32,949 nucleotides of DNA, taken from the NCBI RefSeq assembly GCF_000380965.1, contig NZ_KB905605.1, positions 1-32,949 of the forward strand. The letters are read 5' to 3'. Below the pieces are notes generated by a model that saw nothing but the letters and a program-made list of their open reading frames with translations, did no database searches and was not told where the DNA came from. The DNA is from Paenibacillus ginsengihumi DSM 21568. GTDB taxonomy: Bacteria > Bacillota > Bacilli > Paenibacillales > NBRC-103111. The position numbers and the translations under genes were made by a program. Below, piece after piece: positions 7,426 through 16,217 of this stretch. Within the stretch, counting starts at the first letter, position 1. Every line of letters starts with the position of its first letter.

Positions 7426-9474
7426 TTGGCTACAGCAACGAAGCCGTGGTGGAAGCAGCCGCTGCGTATCATTCAGCCGAACCTGCAGGTCCGGGATACG
7501 ACGCAGATCGATCCGGAGCGGCTGGCGGCGCAGCTTAAAGAAATGGGCGCGAACGCCATCGTATTCAACACCGGCGGCATTTATGCCTGGTACAGGACAG
7601 CGGTGCCGTATCATACCGTTAACCCGTATTTGGAGGAGCGAGAGAATGTGCTGGCGGAGACGATCGCCGCCTGCCATCGGCACAACATTCGCTTCATCGC
7701 GCGGTTCGATTTCAGCAAGGCGGAGGATTCGGTCTATCTCCGGCGTCCCGAATGGTTCGTTCGCAGGGCGGACGGCGAGCCCGAGGTGATCGGGGCCAGA
7801 CGGCCCGGGCCGTGGCCGCTGCTGATGAACACGTGCATCAACGGCGATTACCGCAGCGGCGCGGTGGCGGCCCCGGTGCTGGAGGAGGTGCTGGCGGGGT
7901 ACGATATCGACGGGATTTTCTTCAACGCGCCAGGCTATATGTTTTGCCGCTGCGAGCGGTGCGCGGGCAAGTACAGAGAGCTCTACGGCAAGGAGCTGCC
8001 CCAGACGGCCGGGGAGCTCGAGCCCGGCTTCGCCTCCCGCTGCCTGCGAGATAACATGGCTGGCTTGTACCGGCTGGTCAAGCAAAAGCGCGGCGAGGTG
8101 CCGGTGATCCTCTACTATCAGCTTCACGGCGAGCCGCTGTCTGCGCGGGCGGAGACGGCCGATCTGCTCTGCACGGAGCCGCAGGACGTCCTGTCGCTCG
8201 GGCACGCCCATATCCCGGAGTTTTGGAAGCCGGCGGTCAGCGTCAAGCTGGGCCGCTCGCTGCCGGACCGCCCCGCGCCGCTCGGCATCGTCCATTCGTG
8301 CCCGGGCATGGACTGGCGCCATACGGGTTTGCCGACGGCCGAATACCGCTTCTGGCTGGCGCAAATTCCGGCGAACGGCGGGCACCTGTGGCATTCGCTC
8401 ACCGGCGTGCCGGACACGATCAGCGATAAGCGCATCCTGCAGACGGTCGCCGAGCTGAACGAGCAGGCCGCCAAGGTCGCCCCGTATATGGAGGACGCGG
8501 TTCCCGTATCGCAGGTGGCGCTGCTGTGGAGCGCAGGCCCGGGGACAGCGGGGTGGGCGGACGCGCTGATCAACAAGCAGATTCCGTTCGACGTGATGAC
8601 GCCCGAACAGATCGAGCCGGACCGGCTTGCCCGCTATAAAGCGGTGATCGTCCCCGAAGGGTACGCCTGCCCGGAAGCGCTCGCGGCCCAATTGAAGGAC
8701 TATGCGTCCGCCGGCGGCTGGATCGTTGCGGAAGGGGCTCCTCCGTCATCGGGCCTAATCGACCTGTTCGGCATCGAGCGCGAGATCTTCCTGAGCGAGC
8801 CGCTGATCGCATCGTATCTGCGGTTCGAAGGGAGCGCCAACCCGCTGCAGGCCGGACTGGAGCAGACCGAGCTCATTGCCCACCGCGGCCGCGTCGCTTA
8901 CTGCCGCCCGCGAAGCGAAGCCTGCCGGGTGCTGGCGACGCTCGTGCCCCCGTTCTCTCCGCTTGAGAGCGTAGGAGCGCCGCCGGAACGGGCATCGCTG
9001 CCGGCCCCCCGGACGGACCTGCCGCTGGCGCTGCGGCATGCCGTCGGGCGGGGAGGGGCGCTCTTCTTCCCGTTCTCGCTCAGCGGGCTGATCAATGAAT
9101 ATCGCTTGGAGGAGCATTACAGGCTGCTTGAGAACAGCGTGAACATGATCCTCGGCGAGGAGCGGCTCGTCTCGGTCAGCTCCTATCAGGGGCTGCAGCT
9201 GACGCTGTTCCGCAAGGGGCGGGAGCTGCTGCTGCATCTCGTGAACGGCGCCGGCCGTAGGCCGCTCATGAACACGCTTCCGCTGCATGAACTGGAGGTC
9301 GAGCTGCTGGTCGAGCCTGTGCGGGACGGCAAATCCGCTTACGACGTGCTGCAGGTGATCCGCGGAGATCGGCTGCAGAGCCGTCTGGAAGGGAACCGGC
9401 TGCGGTTTACGGTTCCGCGGCTGGACAATTGGGAATGTCTGCGGATATCCCTGCGCAGCGATACTGTGGTATAA
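7426..9474 (+). CDS. Putative glycoside hydrolase, GHL6/GH42-like (second paralog)
   Basis: The 682-residue protein starts at TTG 7426, 6 nt after GGGAGGG; no better start exists nearby. It shares the whole architecture of the product at 1875: LRIIQPNLQVRDTTQIDPER, NAIVFNTGGIYAWY, IRFIARFDFSKAEDSVY, NTCINGDY, IDGIFFNAPGY, then a Cys cluster (CRCERC), a GATase-like middle (YKAVIVPEGYACPEAL) and a beta-rich C-terminus. The two proteins are clear paralogs, diverged mainly after the barrel. It has no signal peptide, implying cytoplasmic action on imported sugar. Two related enzymes in one importer operon suggest they cleave different linkages of the same glycan. Specificity is unknown. Confidence 0.78.
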   Translation: MATATKPWWKQPLRIIQPNLQVRDTTQIDPERLAAQLKEMGANAIVFNTGGIYAWYRTAVPYHTVNPYLEERENVLAETIAACHRHNIRFIARFDFSKAEDSVYLRRPEWFVRRADGEPEVIGARRPGPWPLLMNTCINGDYRSGAVAAPVLEEVLAGYDIDGIFFNAPGYMFCRCERCAGKYRELYGKELPQTAGELEPGFASRCLRDNMAGLYRLVKQKRGEVPVILYYQLHGEPLSARAETADLLCTEPQDVLSLGHAHIPEFWKPAVSVKLGRSLPDRPAPLGIVHSCPGMDWRHTGLPTAEYRFWLAQIPANGGHLWHSLTGVPDTISDKRILQTVAELNEQAAKVAPYMEDAVPVSQVALLWSAGPGTAGWADALINKQIPFDVMTPEQIEPDRLARYKAVIVPEGYACPEALAAQLKDYASAGGWIVAEGAPPSSGLIDLFGIEREIFLSEPLIASYLRFEGSANPLQAGLEQTELIAHRGRVAYCRPRSEACRVLATLVPPFSPLESVGAPPERASLPAPRTDLPLALRHAVGRGGALFFPFSLSGLINEYRLEEHYRLLENSVNMILGEERLVSVSSYQGLQLTLFRKGRELLLHLVNGAGRRPLMNTLPLHELEVELLVEPVRDGKSAYDVLQVIRGDRLQSRLEGNRLRFTVPRLDNWECLRISLRSDTVV

Positions 9475-9475
9475 T
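9467..9475 (+). promoter_or_regulatory. Extended -10 candidate for the AraC-type regulator
   Basis: TGG-TATAAT (9467-9475) is a perfect extended -10 that overlaps the stop codon of the preceding gene. It would place a transcription start about 24 nt before the regulator's ATG at 9506. No -35 element is visible. It could give the regulator a basal supply independent of the sugar operon. Confidence 0.35.
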
Positions 9476-9505
9476 GGGGAGACCTTCCAACGAGGGGTGA
9501 ACCTG

Positions 9506-11833
9506 ATGACTTCCAGGCTTCCGAAGATCAAGGCTTGGATCGCCCGGCTGCTGCCCGCGAACCATTATTTGAACAGGCTCATTTGGCTTGGCTGCATCTC
9601 CGTGGCCATTCCCGTCGTGCTTGCGGGAAGCGCTTACTATCATGTATCGATGAACAAGCTGACCGTGCAGTTTCAGGAAGACAACCGTGCGTCCTTGAAG
9701 CAGCTGAAGGACCGGGTGGAGAACGCCTTGACGAGCATCGAGCACGAATCGCTGCAGCTCGCCAGCTACCCGCCGCTGCGGGAGGCGGTCGGCCACCCCG
9801 GCTACGAGACGGATTATATGAAGCAGCTGGCGATACTCGATTTTTTCCAGCTGCACAAAAATACGAACGGCTTCATTCAGGAAATCATTTTTTACGACGC
9901 GCGTTCCGCCAAGGCGCTGTCCAGCCATTACGGGCTGGCCGGCATCGATCATTTTCCGCAGGCAGACGATATCCGCGCCGTCATGCAGGGGGAGGCCGCC
10001 GAAGGCTGGCGTTACTTGCCTCAGGCGAGCCAAAGCGGCTACATCACGCATGTGCGCCGCATGCCGGTGATGGGTACCGGCGAGCCGCAGGGAGCCATCG
10101 TCATTCATGTGAAGGAAGCCATGCTGCGGCAATTGCTGCACAGCTATTCCATCAATTTGACCGATCAGACGGTGGCGGTCGTCGATTCGCGGCACCGCAT
10201 TATTCTGCATTCCTCGGGAGGCGATTGGCTCGGTCGGGACGCCGAAGGGGATCCGGCGCTGCGGACGGCGCTGGCCGAGGAGGAGCGCGCGAATCAATAT
10301 GTGCTGGACGGACCGGAGGGCGGCGCGCTGCTCGCTTACGACAGGAATGCCTACGGCCGCACCTACGTGTCGCTGCTGCCGGAGCGGGCGATGATCGAGC
10401 GGCTCGGCTGGATTCGCGCGCTGCTCGTCTTCTCGCTGACCATTTTTCTGCTTGTGGGCGTGCTGCTGTCGTTCCTGTCTTCCCGGCTCGCCTACAATCC
10501 GATTCAGCAGCTGCTGAAATACGGCGAGCATTTGCGCCGGAACGGAGCGGACGACACGCCGAAGAGCAACGAAATCGAATATATCCGTTCCTGCCTCAGC
10601 TATTTGAACGAGCAGGCGGAGTCGCTCAACCGGTATGTAGCCCGCATTCAGCCGGACCTGAGAGACCGGTTTCTGCAGCGGCAGCTGCAGGCCGGAAGCG
10701 CGGGCAGCCGCGCCTCGCTGGAGGAGGAGTGCCGGCGATTCGATATCCCGGCTGACGGACAATATGTCGCGCTCATCACCAAGGTCGAAAACCTGCTGAA
10801 GGAGAAGCGGTTTCTGCCACATGAAGGGGCGGTTATCGTCTTTGCCGTGAAAAATGTGATGGCCGAAATCATGTCCCGCTACCCGGAGATCGAAGGCTAC
10901 GTCGTCGACAAGGACGAGCGGGAGGCGGTGGCGATTGTCCGCTTCAAGGAGCGGACGGCAGCCGCAACCGTTCGCCAGACGCTGCAGAAGTACTGCAGCG
11001 AGGTGCGCGATGCGCTGGCCGACTATTTGTCGTTCACTGTATCGAGCGGCATCGGGCACCCGGTGAAGCTGGAGGAGCTGGCGGCCTCGTACAAGGCGGC
11101 GAAGCATGCGCTGCAGTTCCGGCTGTTCCGCGATGCGGACACAATTCTGTTCGCGGACGACATGATTCAGGTCGAGCGTCAGCCGGTGTTCATGTATCCG
11201 CGCGAGCTGGAGGAAGGCATCGTCGAGCTGCTGTGGAGCGACGATTTGCCGCAGGCCGAGAATCTGCTGCGGCAGTTCTCGCAGCGGGTAAGCGCCGCCG
11301 AATCGTACAACGTGGCCGTTCAATGCTACCAGGTGTTGCTCTCGTCGATCATCCAATCGCTGGAGGAGAAGGGGCCGGGCGTGCTGGAGCTGCTCGGGGA
11401 TAACCTGTTCGACCAGCTAAAGGGCAATCACACGTCCAAGGAAGTGCACGACTGGTTCATCGACGTGCTGTTTCCGCTGTACCAGCGGGCCGGCCGCGAA
11501 ATTCGAACCCGCTCGTCCCGCTTGCTGATCCAGCGGGTGTGCAGCCACATCAAAAGCTGTCCGGAAGGCGCGCATTCACTATCCGAATGCGCGGAGCTGG
11601 TCGGCGTAAGCCCTTCGTATTTAAGCCGGCTGTTCAAAAAGGAGACGGGCACTTCCTTCATTGAATATGTCATGGCGTATAAAGTGGAAAGGGCGAAGTC
11701 GCTGCTCAAGGAGACGGATCGCAGCGTCGTGGAGATCGCCGAGCTCGTCGGCTACTCCGAACGCAATCTGAACCGGGCTTTCCAGCGGTTCGTTCACATG
11801 TCGCCGAAGCAGTACCGGATGTCGCAGCGCTGA
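9506..11833 (+). CDS. Membrane-anchored AraC-family transcriptional regulator
   Basis: The 775-residue protein is one of the large one-component regulators common in Paenibacillus. ATG 9506 is preferred because AGGGG lies 8 nt upstream; the in-frame GTG at 9497 overlaps that site. Residues about 25-45 form a membrane helix (LIWLGCISVAIPVVLAGSAY), about 45-300 an extracellular Cache-like sensor, and about 305-330 a second helix (LLVFSLTIFLLVGVLLSFL). A cytoplasmic linker follows, and the last 90 residues hold two AraC HTH motifs (LSECAELVGVSPSYLSRLFK and VVEIAELVGYSERNLNRAFQ). It most likely senses the glycan or its binding protein outside the cell and activates the hydrolase/transporter genes upstream. 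Confidence 0.9.
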   Translation: MTSRLPKIKAWIARLLPANHYLNRLIWLGCISVAIPVVLAGSAYYHVSMNKLTVQFQEDNRASLKQLKDRVENALTSIEHESLQLASYPPLREAVGHPGYETDYMKQLAILDFFQLHKNTNGFIQEIIFYDARSAKALSSHYGLAGIDHFPQADDIRAVMQGEAAEGWRYLPQASQSGYITHVRRMPVMGTGEPQGAIVIHVKEAMLRQLLHSYSINLTDQTVAVVDSRHRIILHSSGGDWLGRDAEGDPALRTALAEEERANQYVLDGPEGGALLAYDRNAYGRTYVSLLPERAMIERLGWIRALLVFSLTIFLLVGVLLSFLSSRLAYNPIQQLLKYGEHLRRNGADDTPKSNEIEYIRSCLSYLNEQAESLNRYVARIQPDLRDRFLQRQLQAGSAGSRASLEEECRRFDIPADGQYVALITKVENLLKEKRFLPHEGAVIVFAVKNVMAEIMSRYPEIEGYVVDKDEREAVAIVRFKERTAAATVRQTLQKYCSEVRDALADYLSFTVSSGIGHPVKLEELAASYKAAKHALQFRLFRDADTILFADDMIQVERQPVFMYPRELEEGIVELLWSDDLPQAENLLRQFSQRVSAAESYNVAVQCYQVLLSSIIQSLEEKGPGVLELLGDNLFDQLKGNHTSKEVHDWFIDVLFPLYQRAGREIRTRSSRLLIQRVCSHIKSCPEGAHSLSECAELVGVSPSYLSRLFKKETGTSFIEYVMAYKVERAKSLLKETDRSVVEIAELVGYSERNLNRAFQRFVHMSPKQYRMSQR

Positions 11834-11929
11834 GGAACGAAACTGACGGACAGGAGTGCAGCTATTGGCTTGAAAAAGGCCGGATGCGTGCCATCATTGC
11901 CAAATAAGGTCTGACCTGTCCGCTGCATT

Positions 11930-11957
11930 TTGACAACCGTTGATTTTACAAAATAAC
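11930..11957 (+). promoter_or_regulatory. Promoter candidate for the ykwC-like gene
   Basis: A perfect -35 TTGACA (11930-11935) is followed after 16 bp by AATAAC (11952-11957), a 4/6 match to the -10. CCGTT (11937-11941) and AACGG (11955-11959) form an inverted repeat inside it that could be an operator. Just upstream, CGGACAGG (11847-11854) and CCTGTCCG (11915-11922) are exact complements across 60 nt and may belong to a terminator or leader. Confidence 0.35.
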
Positions 11958-12008
11958 GGCGGTGGAATCTGTTAGGAACGAATTTCACGATTAGGAGGAA
12001 ACCGAATC

Positions 12009-12887
12009 ATGGCAATCCAACCGGGACAGCACGCCGTCGGCTTTATCGGCCTAGGTGTGATGGGCAAGAGCATGGCCGGACATCTCATGGAAGCGGGGTA
12101 CGAGCTTCACATATATACGCGGACGCAGAGCCGGGCAGACGACCTGATCCGCAAGGGAGCGGTGTGGCACGAGACGCCGGCCCTGCTTGCCGCATCCTGC
12201 GACGCGGTCGTCACGATGGTCGGCTACCCGCAGGATGTCGAGGAGATCTATTTCGGCGGGAATGGCCTCATTGCGCACGCCAAGCCGGGGGCCTATTTGA
12301 TCGACATGACGACCTCGAGCCCGCTGTTGGCCAGACGCATAACCGAGGCGGCGGCGGTCCGCGGGCTGCACGCGCTGGATGCGCCGGTGTCGGGAGGGGA
12401 TATCGGCGCGAGGGAAGCCAAGCTGTCCATCATGGCAGGAGGCGAGCCGGCCGCGTTCGAGGCGGTGCGCCCGCTGTTTGAACGGATGGGCGCGAACATC
12501 GTGCTGCAGGGCCCGGCCGGGGCCGGGCAGCATGCGAAGATGTGCAACCAGATTGCGATCGCCTCCAACATGCTGGGGGTGTGCGAAGCGCTCGCTTATG
12601 CGCAGGCCGCCGGTCTCGATCCGCGGAAGGTGCTGGACAGCATCGAGACGGGAGCGGCCGGCAGCTGGTCGCTCAGCCGGCTGGCTCCTCGGATCATGGA
12701 AGGCGATTTCGAGCCGGGATTTTATGTAAAGCATTTTATCAAGGATATGGGCATCGCCCTCGAAGCGGCCAAAGAGATGAAGCTGGAACTGCCCGGCTTG
12801 GCGCTCGCCGAATCGCTCTACAGGAGGCTGGCGGCGATGGGTTATGAGGAGAAAGGCACGCAAGCCTTGGCGAAGCTGTGGCAGTAA
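12009..12887 (+). CDS. ykwC: YkwC-like beta-hydroxyacid dehydrogenase (3-HIBDH family)
   Basis: The 292-residue cytoplasmic protein has the N-terminal NAD(P)-binding Rossmann motif (GFIGLGVMGKSMAGHL), the family substrate loop (DAPVSGGDIGAREAKLSIMA), and the catalytic lysine region (GPAGAGQHAKMCNQ). It also has segments characteristic of Bacillus YkwC (TMVGYPQDVEEIYFG, GAAGSWSLSRLAP, PGFYVKHFIKDMGIAL). The wider family contains 3-hydroxyisobutyrate dehydrogenase and tartronate semialdehyde reductase. A role in glyoxylate disposal after purine breakdown is tempting because a PucR-type regulator is next door, but the closest resemblance is to YkwC, whose substrate I cannot state. AGGAGG precedes the ATG by 9 nt. 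It is convergent with pucR and not part of the purine operon. Confidence 0.85.
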   Translation: MAIQPGQHAVGFIGLGVMGKSMAGHLMEAGYELHIYTRTQSRADDLIRKGAVWHETPALLAASCDAVVTMVGYPQDVEEIYFGGNGLIAHAKPGAYLIDMTTSSPLLARRITEAAAVRGLHALDAPVSGGDIGAREAKLSIMAGGEPAAFEAVRPLFERMGANIVLQGPAGAGQHAKMCNQIAIASNMLGVCEALAYAQAAGLDPRKVLDSIETGAAGSWSLSRLAPRIMEGDFEPGFYVKHFIKDMGIALEAAKEMKLELPGLALAESLYRRLAAMGYEEKGTQALAKLWQ

Positions 12888-12938
12888 TGCGTCGAGCCGG
12901 CGGGCCGGTTCGTCCAAGGGCTATCCGGCGTTTCCGGG

Positions 12939-14525
12939 TTACGGCTCCAGCATGCTTTTGAACAAAAGCACCAGCTTCAGCTTCAGCAGGTGAGGGAACG
13001 ACTTGAAGTCGACCTGAAGCAGCTCGCCGATTTTCTCCAGCCGGTAGGCGGCGGTATTGCGGTGCACATACAATTGCTTGGCGGTTTCGTTGATTTGGCC
13101 GTTGTTCTCCATATACAGCTCCAGGGTGCGAAGCAGCTCGTGCGCCGAATCCGGCGCCTTCTCCTGAAGCGGGGACAATGTCATTTCGACGAACCGTCTC
13201 ATTTTGTCCACAGGCACCGATTGAAACAGGTAGGCCAGCTCCACGCTGCCGAACTCGACGACGAAGGAATCGACCATGAGCCGCTCCGCCGTCTCCCTGG
13301 CATCGACACATTCCCGGTACGCCTGGTTCAGATGGCCTGCCTGATGCTTTGGGTGGCTCACGGTCATCCGCAGGCTGCCGTCCGCTTCATGGGCCAGCTC
13401 GGCGAACACGCGGGTCAGCAGAGCCGGCAGCTTTCCCTTGGCAGGCGGAATCTCGGCGGGGAAGATCGATAAAATGTCGCCCTCGATCGGAATATGGAGC
13501 TTGGTGACGTCCTTCAGGATCGGGTGGTACTGCAGCTCCTGGCGGATTGCCCGCACGAGCCGTTCCTTCTTGGCGCCGTCCGTACCGGAGACCGATGTCA
13601 GCACGCATTGATACGATTCGCTGCCGAACGGAATGCCGTGCCGCAGAGCGCACTCGACCAGGGCGTCGGCCGAGACGTTATTTTTCAGGTAATTTCTCAG
13701 CAGAGAGGCGAACTCGTTCTGGGTTGACTGCTCCGTATACTGCCGCTCGACGGCATTCAGGTGGTAGGCGATAATTTCAGCGGCCTGGTAGTACAGGCCT
13801 TCTTCCTCCTTGGGCGGGATGCCCGAAGCGAGCTTGAACACCGCTCTGCTGAAATGCCCGTCCCCGGGCTTGTCGCTTTTCAGCGGGATGGACAGCAGCC
13901 GGCCGGAATCGGTGCGGATATATTGGGCGGTCGGCTTGGCCGGCCGCTGCTTGAGCGGCTCGAGCTCGCCCTGAGCGAGGCTGCTGAAGATCGTCTGTCC
14001 CCGCATGCCGATAACCGCAAGCGGACAGCCGAGAATCGCGTGAATGCGGTGAAACATGCCCCCCGTATCGTCCGTGGACAATGCGAAGCGGATCAGTTCC
14101 TTTTGCTTGTCGAGCACGCTGTGCAGCAGCCGCGTGTTTTTCTGCAGTTCCGCGTTGAACAGCCCTTTCATCTGGTCGGAGAAGGTGAACGGAAACGGCA
14201 GCTCGATGAGAGGAAAGCCGAGCCGATCCGCTTCCGACAGCATTCTGTCCGGCACATTCGTCCAGAAGCGCCCCAGCTTGATGCCGATGCCGGCCGCCCC
14301 TTTTTCCGCCAGCTTTCTCAGCAGCAGCACCCCATCCCCCGGGCTATCCTTCATTAAATAAGCCGTCGTGAACAAAATATCCCCTTCGCGAACCCAGTCG
14401 GAAATATCCGGCGCATCCATCACATTGACCGATTTGACGATTCTGCCCAGGCCTTTGCGTCCCGCCGTCAGCTTTCCTTCCGATAAAGGGTAAATGGTCA
14501 GCGCGTCTTCGACCGTCAAATACAT
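12939..14525 (-). CDS. pucR: PucR-family transcriptional regulator
   Basis: The 528-residue protein starts at ATG 14525 behind GGAGGAGGG on the minus strand; an upstream in-frame extension lacks a ribosome binding site. Residues 1 to about 125 match the PucR N-terminal ligand-sensing domain (YLTVEDALTIYPLSEGKLTA, VNVMDAPDISDWVREGDILF, KGAAGIGIKLGRF). A middle region follows, and the C-terminus is a PucR-type HTH (TLELYMENNGQINETAKQLY, VHRNTAAYRLEKIGELL). In Bacillus subtilis PucR controls purine degradation genes in response to pathway intermediates. Its position, divergent from a 17-gene purine operon, makes that operon the obvious target. Whether it activates or represses cannot be told from sequence. 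Confidence 0.92.
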   Translation of the reverse strand: MYLTVEDALTIYPLSEGKLTAGRKGLGRIVKSVNVMDAPDISDWVREGDILFTTAYLMKDSPGDGVLLLRKLAEKGAAGIGIKLGRFWTNVPDRMLSEADRLGFPLIELPFPFTFSDQMKGLFNAELQKNTRLLHSVLDKQKELIRFALSTDDTGGMFHRIHAILGCPLAVIGMRGQTIFSSLAQGELEPLKQRPAKPTAQYIRTDSGRLLSIPLKSDKPGDGHFSRAVFKLASGIPPKEEEGLYYQAAEIIAYHLNAVERQYTEQSTQNEFASLLRNYLKNNVSADALVECALRHGIPFGSESYQCVLTSVSGTDGAKKERLVRAIRQELQYHPILKDVTKLHIPIEGDILSIFPAEIPPAKGKLPALLTRVFAELAHEADGSLRMTVSHPKHQAGHLNQAYRECVDARETAERLMVDSFVVEFGSVELAYLFQSVPVDKMRRFVEMTLSPLQEKAPDSAHELLRTLELYMENNGQINETAKQLYVHRNTAAYRLEKIGELLQVDFKSFPHLLKLKLVLLFKSMLEP

Positions 14526-14594
14526 ACCGCATCCCTCCTCCTCTCCCCGAAGCCGAGCGGCTGCATCGCACAATTCGGCGACGTATTGGTTCTC

Positions 14595-14622
14595 ATTATA
14601 GTGGAATCCGCAAAAAACTCAA
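14595..14622 (-). promoter_or_regulatory. pucR promoter
   Basis: On the minus strand TTGAGT (14622-14617) is followed after 16 bp by a perfect TATAAT (14600-14595), about 70 nt before the pucR start codon. A TTGGTT core (14586-14591, + strand) lies in the transcribed leader and partly resembles the core of the B. subtilis PucR box, but the flanks do not match. Confidence 0.6.
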
Positions 14623-14625
14623 CAG

Positions 14626-14765
14626 TTATGTTAGGTAATATGACGTTTAAATAACAAAAAATGTGGCTTAAATCCAATTTATTGCCGGTTTCATTGTGAT
14701 TCGTTACAAAAAAGACGAAAATCGCTTGTCGTTGCGACATATTATTGTTATAAATTCTAACATAA
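14626..14765. promoter_or_regulatory. Candidate operators in the pucR-operon divergent region
   Basis: TTATGTTAG (14626-14634) and CTAACATAA (14757-14765) are exact inverted copies 122 bp apart, one beside each divergent promoter. A separate palindrome, TGTCG-TTG-CGACA (14727-14739), covers the -35 of the rightward promoter. The placement fits binding of a regulator such as PucR to both promoters. Binding is inferred only. Confidence 0.4.
14726..14754 (+). promoter_or_regulatory. Main promoter of the purine operon
   Basis: TTGTCG (14726-14731, 4/6 to the -35) and TATAAA (14749-14754, 5/6 to the -10) are separated by exactly 17 bp. The start would fall near 14761, giving a leader of about 50 nt. 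No other good promoter was seen in the gene run that follows, up to the terminator at 32374. Confidence 0.65.
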
Positions 14766-14809
14766 ACATTCGTCGATTGAAGGGCTAACAGGATTGGAGG
14801 GAGCTGCAC

Positions 14810-16180
14810 ATGACAGTCAAGATCAATATAGTGAATGCGGCGCTGCCTCTGCGGGACGAAAGCCGGCTGTACTCCTTGACCGCCGAAGACGGCAAATGGA
14901 CGGCGATCTCCAAGCAAAGCGGCGAGCTTGCGCAGCCCGGGGCAGTCGCCCTCGACGATTGGGACGGGGCGGAGCCGGCAGACGGCAGGCTGACGCTGGA
15001 CGCCAAAGGCAGCATCGCGCTGCCGGGTTTTGCCGATGCCCATATGCATCTCGACAAGTCCTTTTCTCTTCCGAAGGTAGGGAACGTCTCGGGAACGCTG
15101 GAGGAGGCGGTGCAGAACTATGCGGCAGCCGCGCCGGGCTTCGGCAAAGAGGAAATCAAGGCGCGGATGATGCGCGCCGCGCTTCAGTCGATCGCTTGCG
15201 GAACAACGGCGCTGCGTTCGCACCTCGATTTCCACGTCAAGCACGGGCCTGAAGTGGCGCTGCGGACGGTCGAGGCCGCGCTCGAGGTCAAGGCGATGCT
15301 CGCGCCGTACGCAGATCTTCAGCTGTTCCCGATGATCCCTTATTACGATTTGACGGAAAAGGCGCTGGAAATCGCTGCGGAAGCGGTGAGCATGGGAGTT
15401 ACCGGGCTCGGCGGCGCGCCGCACCTGTCTCCGACCCCGGAAGCCGACATCGACCGGATTATGGCGCTCGCCGATCGCCTAGGCTGCCCGGTCGACCTGC
15501 ACGCGGACGAAAGCGACGATCCGTCCGTCCGCACGGCAGCGCACATTGCCCGCCGCACAAAGGAATACGGCTGGTCTGGCAAGGTCGCGGTCGGCCATCT
15601 CTGCTCGCTGGCCGCCATGCCGGACGCCGACGCCGAGCCGATCATCCGGCAGCTGGCGGAGGCGGGCGTCGGAGCCGTCACGCTGCCGGGAGCCAACCTT
15701 TACCTGCAGGGCCGGCGCGACCGACATCCGGTAAGGCGTGGCGTCACTCGGGTCAAGGAGCTGCTCGCCGCGGGCATCCCGCTTGCCGCCGCCTCGGACA
15801 ATATCCATGATCCGTTCCACCCGTTCGGCCGCGGCGATCTGCTCTTGATCGGGCTGGTAACGGCTTACGCCGCCCATATGGGCAGTCCGGCCGATATGAG
15901 GGCCGTGCTGCGGATGATCACCGCGAATCCGGCTGCGGTTATGGGACTGCACGGGTACGGGATGGAGGTCGGTAACGACGCCGATTTCGTCATTCTCGAC
16001 GCCGCGACGCCGGAAGAGCTGTTCGCCATGGTGCCCGAGCGGCGTTGGGTTTGGCGCAGGGGACGCTGCCTGAAGGCGGCCGCCCGCAGAGCCGAATGGA
16101 GCGTCAGCCGGCTAAGGCATTATTGGGAGGACGCGACCGAGCGGGTCCGTTTCCGGCAGCCGACGCAGGTCAACGCCTGA
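14810..16180 (+). CDS. CodA-like (cytosine deaminase family) amidohydrolase
   Basis: The 456-residue cytoplasmic enzyme belongs to the amidohydrolase superfamily. The metal site reads HMHLDK (H78, H80), DLHADESDD (H231, E234), GHLCS (H263) and SDNIHDPFHPFGRGD (D330), which parallels the E. coli CodA ligands and catalytic residues in order and spacing. It should hydrolyse an exocyclic amino group or a ring C-N bond of a pyrimidine- or triazine-like heterocycle; cytosine, isocytosine and related compounds are known substrates of the family. Being first in the purine operon, its true substrate may be a purine-derived or co-imported base. GGAGGGAG lies 6 nt before ATG. The family is clear, the substrate is not. 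Confidence 0.85.
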   Translation: MTVKINIVNAALPLRDESRLYSLTAEDGKWTAISKQSGELAQPGAVALDDWDGAEPADGRLTLDAKGSIALPGFADAHMHLDKSFSLPKVGNVSGTLEEAVQNYAAAAPGFGKEEIKARMMRAALQSIACGTTALRSHLDFHVKHGPEVALRTVEAALEVKAMLAPYADLQLFPMIPYYDLTEKALEIAAEAVSMGVTGLGGAPHLSPTPEADIDRIMALADRLGCPVDLHADESDDPSVRTAAHIARRTKEYGWSGKVAVGHLCSLAAMPDADAEPIIRQLAEAGVGAVTLPGANLYLQGRRDRHPVRRGVTRVKELLAAGIPLAAASDNIHDPFHPFGRGDLLLIGLVTAYAAHMGSPADMRAVLRMITANPAAVMGLHGYGMEVGNDADFVILDAATPEELFAMVPERRWVWRRGRCLKAAARRAEWSVSRLRHYWEDATERVRFRQPTQVNA

Positions 16181-16217
16181 GCCGGACAGCCGCATATTTC
16201 GGAGATGGAGGAACAAC

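Noticed and set aside
7420..11356. Long antisense frames opposite the second GHL6-like gene and the AraC regulator (423 and 649 codons)
   Set aside because: They are frame shadows of GC-rich genes, with low-complexity His/Arg/Leu-rich translations and no start signals; the sense genes have clear family motifs.
12009..12887. Assignment of the dehydrogenase as tartronate semialdehyde reductase (GlxR)
   Set aside because: The sequence resembles YkwC more closely, no glyoxylate carboligase gene is nearby, and the gene is outside the purine operon.
12888..12938. GC-rich hairpin (AGCCGG/CCGGTT) between the convergent ykwC-like and pucR genes
   Set aside because: It could be a bidirectional terminator, but the stem is short and has no T-run on either strand.
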